Shown: positions 59,339-64,000 of the stretch, piece after piece
Numbering within the stretch: the stretch's first letter is position 1
Layout of the letters: each line of letters starts with the position of its first letter
DNA from: CBFHSF01 sp965661055
Lineage (GTDB): Bacteria > Bacteroidota > Bacteroidia > Flavobacteriales > Schleiferiaceae
Assembly (NCBI GenBank): GCA_965661055.1
Contig: CBFICS010000002.1
Span: forward strand, 131,993-195,992
DNA: 64,000 nucleotides
Reading direction: 5' to 3'
Notes under the pieces: generated by a model
Database searches by the model: none
The model's input: the letters and a program-made list of their open reading frames with translations, nothing else
What the model was told of the DNA's origin: nothing
Program-made: the position numbers and the translations under genes

Positions 59339-60840
59339 TGGGTGATATTCCATTGATCAATCTTTCTTCGATTCTATTGGGAGTCTCTCTACTTGCCCTT
59401 TCAATTTTTCATTTTTTGAATGAGAAAAGAGGAGTTGGTATTTTGATTTTTCTAGGGGCGTTTCTGATTCGATGTGGCTTTGGCTTACTAGAGAGTTTTC
59501 CGAATATCTGGGATGAACAATTTCACGCTTTAGTTGCAAAAAACCTCTCCAACACCCCATTTACGCCCCGTCTTTATCCGGCAGAGGTCCTTCCATACGA
59601 TTACACAAGTTGGACAGGTAATTACATTTGGCTTCATAAGCAACCTTGGTTTTTATGGCAAATGGCAGCTTCCATTAAGATATTCGGAGCGAACATTTTC
59701 GCCGTAAGGCTGCCTTCATTTTTAATGTCGGCAGCAGTGTCTGTTTTGTTTTTTTCAATGGGTAAAAAGTTGAACTTAACACAAGCAGGGTTTTGGGCCG
59801 GATTGCTTTGGGCAGTTTCATTTTTTTCCATTCAATTAAACACGGGTGTTTTCCCTACAGACCACAACGATGTTGCCTTTGTGTTTTATGTTACCGCTTC
59901 TGTTTGGGCGTTTTTGAGGTATCTTGAAAAACCCAATTTTAAACGGGCAGCTCTAGTGGGTCTTTTGTGTGGGTTGGCGGTTTTAACCAAATGGTTAGTT
60001 GGCCTAAGTGTTTTTCTTATTTGGTCTTTTTATATCGCTTTTACTCGTGGCTTTAACCGTTCAGAAGTATTTAGATTTCTGTTTTCTGTACTGATTGCCT
60101 TTTCGGTTTTCCTACCATGGAATATTTACGTTTTTTTCGCATTTCCTAAAGAGGCAGCTTTTGAAATGGCCTACAATTCAGAACACTTTTTTATCGCCCT
60201 AGAAGGCCACGACCAACCATGGTATTTTCACTTTACGCGACAAGTATTTATTTATGGACCTTTAGTATTAGTATCAGCAGTTATTGGTCTTTATCGTTTT
60301 TACAACGAGTCAAAAAAGACCAAAAGCCTCTTGTTTTGGGCCGTTTTCGTTTTTGTGTTCTTTACGGTAGCAGCCACCAAAATGGAAGCGTTTACCTATG
60401 TTTTAGCAAGTGTAATTTATATTTCTGCAGGTATTATCATTGCGCTCATTGTCAATAGACTTAAAGAAAAGAGTATTGGAAAAAACTTTTTACCTTTTCT
60501 TCTATTCTTCATTTTAGGATGGTTTTCTTTACGCCCGATGAAAATTGTACACAGCCATACCCTTCACAATGACTTTAGAAAACAACGAAGTGAAGTTGCA
60601 GAGGCTGCTAAAAACCTTGAAAGAGAGCAGGCTACAGAAAGCACTGTGGCCTTTAATGTTCCGATGGGGGCTAAGGTTATTTACATGTTTTACACCCAAG
60701 GCGTAGCTTATGATTTTAAACCTTCTTCAGAGGATTTAAAAAAGGTACAAGATCAAGGTAAGACCCCTTTGATGTACAACGTTGACACGAAAGTGTTTGA
60801 AGAGATTACTCCGGTAAAGGACCGTATAAGCGAGCGGTAA
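59335..60840 (+). CDS. GT39/ArnT-like membrane glycosyltransferase
   Basis: 501 residues from the ATG at 59335, which overlaps the previous stop. About 11 membrane helices; the loop after helix 2 has NIWDEQFHALVAKNL, the Asp-Glu pair of GT-C enzymes, and further on HKQPWFLWQMAAS as in PMT_2-type proteins. It would transfer a sugar from a polyprenyl-phosphate donor outside the inner membrane. The acceptor is unknown. Its 3' end overlaps the opposite-strand gene by 35 bases. Confidence 0.82.
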   Translation: MMGDIPLINLSSILLGVSLLALSIFHFLNEKRGVGILIFLGAFLIRCGFGLLESFPNIWDEQFHALVAKNLSNTPFTPRLYPAEVLPYDYTSWTGNYIWLHKQPWFLWQMAASIKIFGANIFAVRLPSFLMSAAVSVLFFSMGKKLNLTQAGFWAGLLWAVSFFSIQLNTGVFPTDHNDVAFVFYVTASVWAFLRYLEKPNFKRAALVGLLCGLAVLTKWLVGLSVFLIWSFYIAFTRGFNRSEVFRFLFSVLIAFSVFLPWNIYVFFAFPKEAAFEMAYNSEHFFIALEGHDQPWYFHFTRQVFIYGPLVLVSAVIGLYRFYNESKKTKSLLFWAVFVFVFFTVAATKMEAFTYVLASVIYISAGIIIALIVNRLKEKSIGKNFLPFLLFFILGWFSLRPMKIVHSHTLHNDFRKQRSEVAEAAKNLEREQATESTVAFNVPMGAKVIYMFYTQGVAYDFKPSSEDLKKVQDQGKTPLMYNVDTKVFEEITPVKDRISER

Positions 60841-62209
60841 CCTCCCCTTTTTGAATCTCCTTTGAGAGCGCTTTAAAAGATCTTTTGTAAATCGTAATCG
60901 TGTCTGATAACACGTTTAGTTTTTCCGACTTAAAGATTAAAATCGAATCTTTTCTGAGTACGGTTTCAAAGTCCCAACGATTTCTCACATTCCAATATTC
61001 ATCGGCTATAACCGTAGGCGAGGGGTTTACAAAGGCAGAGTATTGATACACCGTCCAGTAGGGTCCAATGGCCGGGTAGCTCATTTCTTTGGCAAACGCT
61101 TTAACCTCTGAAGTAACGGGCATAAATACCGTAGGTCTATCTAGAGTGTTTCTTAGAAAAAGGGTAGACCCAGACCAAAGCAAAAGTCCAAATAAAAGCC
61201 CTGTGGAGCCCCATTTGTACTTGTGGAGTCTAAGTACAGAAAAGACAAGAAGCATAGCCAACGGCAGCGAAAAATACCTCAGTCCGTTTTTAAAAACCCA
61301 ATGAGAAACTACGGTGGCTAAAAAGCAAGCTATTGTTATAAAAAACCATGGGCTTTTAAAGATTTCACTTCGGTTTTTAAACAGAATAATACCCGTTGAA
61401 GTAATTACCAGAATTAACCCCAGACTTTGTCCCCAATGGCTTTTAAAAGTTAACGCCTCGCGAAAGTAGAATTCGATCACGTTTGAAAAAACGGCAATCC
61501 ATTCTGAAGGGTTACCTATGAGTTGTTGATATTCATCTGATGAGGTAGTCGCTTGCTTAACTCTAATTAAGAAAAAGAGAAAAAGAAAAGCTAAGCTTCC
61601 TTGAAAGAGCAAATGCGTTGTCCATTTAGATTTTAATTCCGTTCGATCTCGAAAAATAATGTAAAGGGCTAAAAGTCCTATGTAAACAATGGCTAAATCA
61701 GAAATCCATATAGACAAAAGGCTATAGAGAGTGAAGGTCCACCACTGTTTTGCACCCCAAGGGTTGTTGTCCTCATAGAGTCTATAAATAAGAGAAAGAA
61801 AAAACAACTGAGGAATATAGGGTTGGCCTGTGGAAACTAAAAACCACCAATGATAATACGGAAGAAAAAGTAATAGAGAAAGACTGATTTTAGAGAGGTT
61901 TGAGAGTCCCTTAGAAAAATTCAAAAAGGTGATGATGAGAAGAAAAACCTGAACTACCGAAACGACCCAAAGCGCAGGAATACCCATAGAAACAAAAGGA
62001 TAAGAAACCATGGGAATGAAACTTCCCAATCTGTTTTGTCCCCAAAAAAAGAGTCCGTCAGGAAAAACAAAGTCTTGTGCCATTAAAACATGAATGGCTC
62101 CATCAGAGTCAAACAAGGGACTCACGGCCGGTTGGAAATAAAAAAAATGAAGAACCATTACCCCAATAATGGAAGTCCAAGTAAGTATTGACTCTAGGGG
62201 TTTATTCAT
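60806..62209 (-). CDS. Polytopic membrane protein, GT-C-like, no firm family
   Basis: About 467 residues from the ATG at 62209 (MNKPLESIL), which leaves out a polar upstream extension. About 10 helices; a loop after the first (FQPAVSPLFDSDGAIHVLMAQDF) carries Asp residues in the place of a GT-C catalytic loop. I do not recognise a specific family. The C-terminus, a ~100-residue soluble part, overlaps its convergent neighbour. It is surrounded by similar membrane genes, suggesting a locus for surface glycans or lipid-linked sugar transfer. Confidence 0.75.
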   Translation of the reverse strand: MNKPLESILTWTSIIGVMVLHFFYFQPAVSPLFDSDGAIHVLMAQDFVFPDGLFFWGQNRLGSFIPMVSYPFVSMGIPALWVVSVVQVFLLIITFLNFSKGLSNLSKISLSLLLFLPYYHWWFLVSTGQPYIPQLFFLSLIYRLYEDNNPWGAKQWWTFTLYSLLSIWISDLAIVYIGLLALYIIFRDRTELKSKWTTHLLFQGSLAFLFLFFLIRVKQATTSSDEYQQLIGNPSEWIAVFSNVIEFYFREALTFKSHWGQSLGLILVITSTGIILFKNRSEIFKSPWFFITIACFLATVVSHWVFKNGLRYFSLPLAMLLVFSVLRLHKYKWGSTGLLFGLLLWSGSTLFLRNTLDRPTVFMPVTSEVKAFAKEMSYPAIGPYWTVYQYSAFVNPSPTVIADEYWNVRNRWDFETVLRKDSILIFKSEKLNVLSDTITIYKRSFKALSKEIQKGEVTARLYGPLPE

Positions 62210-62618
62210 TTTGTTTTGCGTTATCTCTGTTTCCTTTAAAAAGGAAAATATCACCACCAAGGGGAGTGATAGAATGATTGGGCCAAACCTTTTTTAGCTC
62301 GGGTAAAATATCGTCTATACCAAAACCTTTGCGGTAAAGTATTAAAATTTTGGATTCTTGAAAGTAGTCTCTAATTCGTTTAGTTTTCCATTTGGGAATA
62401 ATATTATAATTCTCTTATGCTGAAAGGGTGTTTGGGCAATCCTTAAACATTTCCTGATTGTAGTAGTAAGAAAACGGTTTCCAATGATACCACGGATAAA
62501 TGCTCACCTTCTCATGGGTTGTTTTTTCTGTCTTTGTGGTTTTATTTTTTTTAAAAAGGTTCTCCTTTAAGGCTAAAAATGTTTGGTTAAAAAATAAATA
62601 GCCCATGTCTAAAACCAA
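62202..62618 (-). pseudogene. 3' remnant of a membrane glycosyltransferase gene with an in-frame stop
   Basis: One minus-strand frame runs from about 62618 to a stop at 62202-62204 but is broken by TAA at 62415. Before it the translation has VSIYPWYHWKPFSYYYNQEMF; after it, NIIPKWKTKRIRDYFQESK, ILILYRKGFGIDDILPELKK and ITPLGGDIFLFKGNRDN, a normal-looking C-terminus with the LFK-type ending shared by the DUF2079 gene upstream. No membrane-spanning N-terminal part is present, and a stop lies just before 62618. It is probably the tail of a lost gene. The last codons touch the start of the membrane gene at 62209. Confidence 0.6.
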
Positions 62619-62633
62619 GTCTATTTAATAATT

Positions 62634-64000
62634 TTATTCATGAATTTGTGACTTCTTGAATAAAACAAAGTTATCGTTTTCAAACACCACTTCTCTTTGT
62701 GGTGAGGTTCTTAAGGATTCTATCAACTCTAATCTTTTTTTAAAAGAGAGGGGATAGCTTCCGCGGTTTTTTTTAAAAAGTGCAATAAAGTCAGAATCCA
62801 AGTTATTAGGGCACATGTAAATTTTTGACCGATTGGCTAGGTGCGGAATCAGTACAGAAGATGCCGAAACTGAGGCGGATGATGGAATTTTATTTATTGC
62901 GGAATATATTTCTTGAACATTTATTCCCTGGGGCGAAAAATGATCTTTGTGCCACACAAAGGCTTTTGATCTTACATTATCTCCTCCTAATATTCCTGCA
63001 TGGTTATTATAGAAAATGATAGTCAAAATAGGCAGCATAACTATGGCAAGGCTTATTTTTGGATTCCACCTTTCAATGTACTTTGCCACGGGAATAAGTC
63101 CTATAACAACTATGGGTAAAAACTCAATAGAGTAGTGCGCCATGCCTGACCACATGGTAATGTCATTGGGTAAAAATTTAAGGATAAGTAGGGGTGCTAG
63201 GACAAAAATCAGTTTTCTGTTGAATAAAATCCCAAATCCGCCAGAAAGCAAAAACAGACCCCACCATTCTACCTTTACATTAGAAATGGTTTGGCCATCA
63301 ACCTCATAGAAAAGAATTTTTAATAGCTCTAATGGGTTACTAACTAGGTGGCGAAAAATTTCGCCCCAACTACTGCCCAAATATGAAAACCTAAAAAACT
63401 GGTCAAATGCCTCTGGAGGTCTTAGTGCTGGCATAATCACCATAAAAACTAAAACGAAATAGGCTAACACTCCTACAAAGATTAATGAGGGCAGAAGATT
63501 CTTTTTAGAAAATAAATTTTTATAATCAAGGCCAAATCCTAAGATTCCGCCGGCAAGCCATAAGGGGGGTGTTTCTTTACACATTAAGATCAATAGGCAC
63601 CCTATGGCAACTTTGCCAAATTCTTTTTTCTGGAAAAAGTAAAAGGTCCACAATACAAAAACGGCCGCTAAAGAGTTGGTGTGAAAATCAAAACTCAACG
63701 CCGCAAAGATCGACCAGTTCAACAAGTAGGCAAAAGCCAAGGCCCATTGTCCATAAATAGACAATTCAAATTTCTTGGCAATTTTAAAGACAGCCAGAGC
63801 TCCTAATACAAAAAATACGGGTTGGAGAATGACCAGTGTATATGATCCAGAAAGGTACCACAAGGGCGCTATCAGCAAGGTAATAGGACTAAAGTGGTCA
63901 GAGAAATAATTTTGATGAGCATTGACAATTCCCGTGGTGAAATAATTCCACTTAAAGTGTGAAAACTCATAAATAGCATGATTAAACATGCCTAGATCTA
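62634..64000 (-). CDS. DUF2079 family membrane protein (5' end outside window)
   Basis: At least 455 residues; the frame continues to the edge, with Asp-Leu-Gly before the first internal Met, so the true start is beyond 64000. The DLGMFNHAIYEFSHFKW opening, NYFSDHFSPITLLIAPLWYL, and SFDFHTNSLAAVFVLWTFYFF are DUF2079 signatures. About 9 helices are present, then a ~100-residue soluble end. DUF2079 proteins look like GT-C enzymes and occur with archaeal and bacterial surface glycan genes. Function unknown. Confidence 0.85.
   Translation of the reverse strand, partial: DLGMFNHAIYEFSHFKWNYFTTGIVNAHQNYFSDHFSPITLLIAPLWYLSGSYTLVILQPVFFVLGALAVFKIAKKFELSIYGQWALAFAYLLNWSIFAALSFDFHTNSLAAVFVLWTFYFFQKKEFGKVAIGCLLILMCKETPPLWLAGGILGFGLDYKNLFSKKNLLPSLIFVGVLAYFVLVFMVIMPALRPPEAFDQFFRFSYLGSSWGEIFRHLVSNPLELLKILFYEVDGQTISNVKVEWWGLFLLSGGFGILFNRKLIFVLAPLLILKFLPNDITMWSGMAHYSIEFLPIVVIGLIPVAKYIERWNPKISLAIVMLPILTIIFYNNHAGILGGDNVRSKAFVWHKDHFSPQGINVQEIYSAINKIPSSASVSASSVLIPHLANRSKIYMCPNNLDSDFIALFKKNRGSYPLSFKKRLELIESLRTSPQREVVFENDNFVLFKKSQIHE

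Noticed and set aside
62415..62417. Programmed read-through of the TAA in the glycosyltransferase tail
   Set aside because: No stop-proximal signal was seen and the N-terminal part of the gene is missing, so decay is the simpler explanation.
1..64000. tRNA, rRNA, CRISPR array, riboswitch or insertion sequence
   Set aside because: Gaps between genes are mostly under 300 bases; by eye none contains a cloverleaf, direct-repeat array, transposase or recognised riboswitch core. A covariance-model scan would be needed to exclude small RNAs.

Overview
The window looks like chromosomal DNA of a Bacteroidota bacterium, most likely a marine Flavobacteriia relative. The grounds are a type IX secretion C-terminal domain (gene at 39772), repeated TAnnTTTG promoter boxes, DUF4837, DUF6268 and PID-CTERM-like proteins, a b558-type SdhC, a fused alpha/beta 2-oxoacid dehydrogenase E1, and a C-terminally extended LysS. 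I saw no rRNA, tRNA, CRISPR array, insertion sequence or phage module. Most of the window is core metabolism; the accessory-looking parts are 20.5-22 kb, 39.5-45 kb and 59-64 kb.

Layout. 0-3.6 kb: a patatin/BamA outer-membrane protein (cut by the window edge) and a DUF819 membrane protein. 3.7-10.9 kb: first phenylacetate (paa) block, with paaZ, a small ABM protein and an atypical crotonase on the plus strand, facing paaY, a membrane protein, paaJ, paaI and an unknown gene on the minus strand. 11-17 kb: SRAP protein, Rrf2 regulator, acyl-ACP thioesterase, lysS, alpha/beta hydrolase, pepP. 17-20.5 kb: sdhCAB. 20.7-21.9 kb: a secreted protein plus a 55-residue PID-CTERM-like protein. 22-29.3 kb: DUF4837, mltD, gatA, tatA, a PhnA-type zinc ribbon, a GT39-like membrane protein, DUF3817. 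29.5-37.3 kb: alpha-2-macroglobulin lipoprotein overlapping pbpC. 37.4-45 kb: prolyl oligopeptidase, small secreted proteins, a T9SS-exported repeat protein, a fasciclin lipoprotein, and a lipoprotein/secreted gene pair with a decayed second copy. 45-52.4 kb: second paa block (truncated haemoglobin, fused E1, paaD, a DUF6268 outer-membrane protein, paaC, paaB, paaA, with paaE divergent). 52.4-59.3 kb: elaA, phosphoglucose/phosphomannose isomerase, an outer-membrane protein, lipB, a serine hydrolase, DUF5684, an exonuclease, a fused dipeptide-type ABC ATPase, a PLDc_N protein. 59.3-64 kb: three polytopic glycosyltransferase-like membrane genes and the 3' remnant of a fourth.

Together the two paa blocks, about 35 kb apart, encode the epoxidase (PaaA, B, C, D, E), ring cleavage and aldehyde oxidation (PaaZ), thiolysis (PaaJ) and the two rescue thioesterases (PaaI, PaaY). 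The CoA ligase PaaK and the dehydrogenase PaaH are not in the window.

The most noteworthy signals are: a family of short GC-rich hairpins with GAAA/GAGA loops that occurs between genes and also in frame inside genes; a degraded gene pair carrying a 130-bp island about 95% identical to its intact neighbour; a perfect inverted repeat that brackets the paaA -7 box exactly; and a truncated-haemoglobin gene translationally coupled to the end of the E1/paa gene run.
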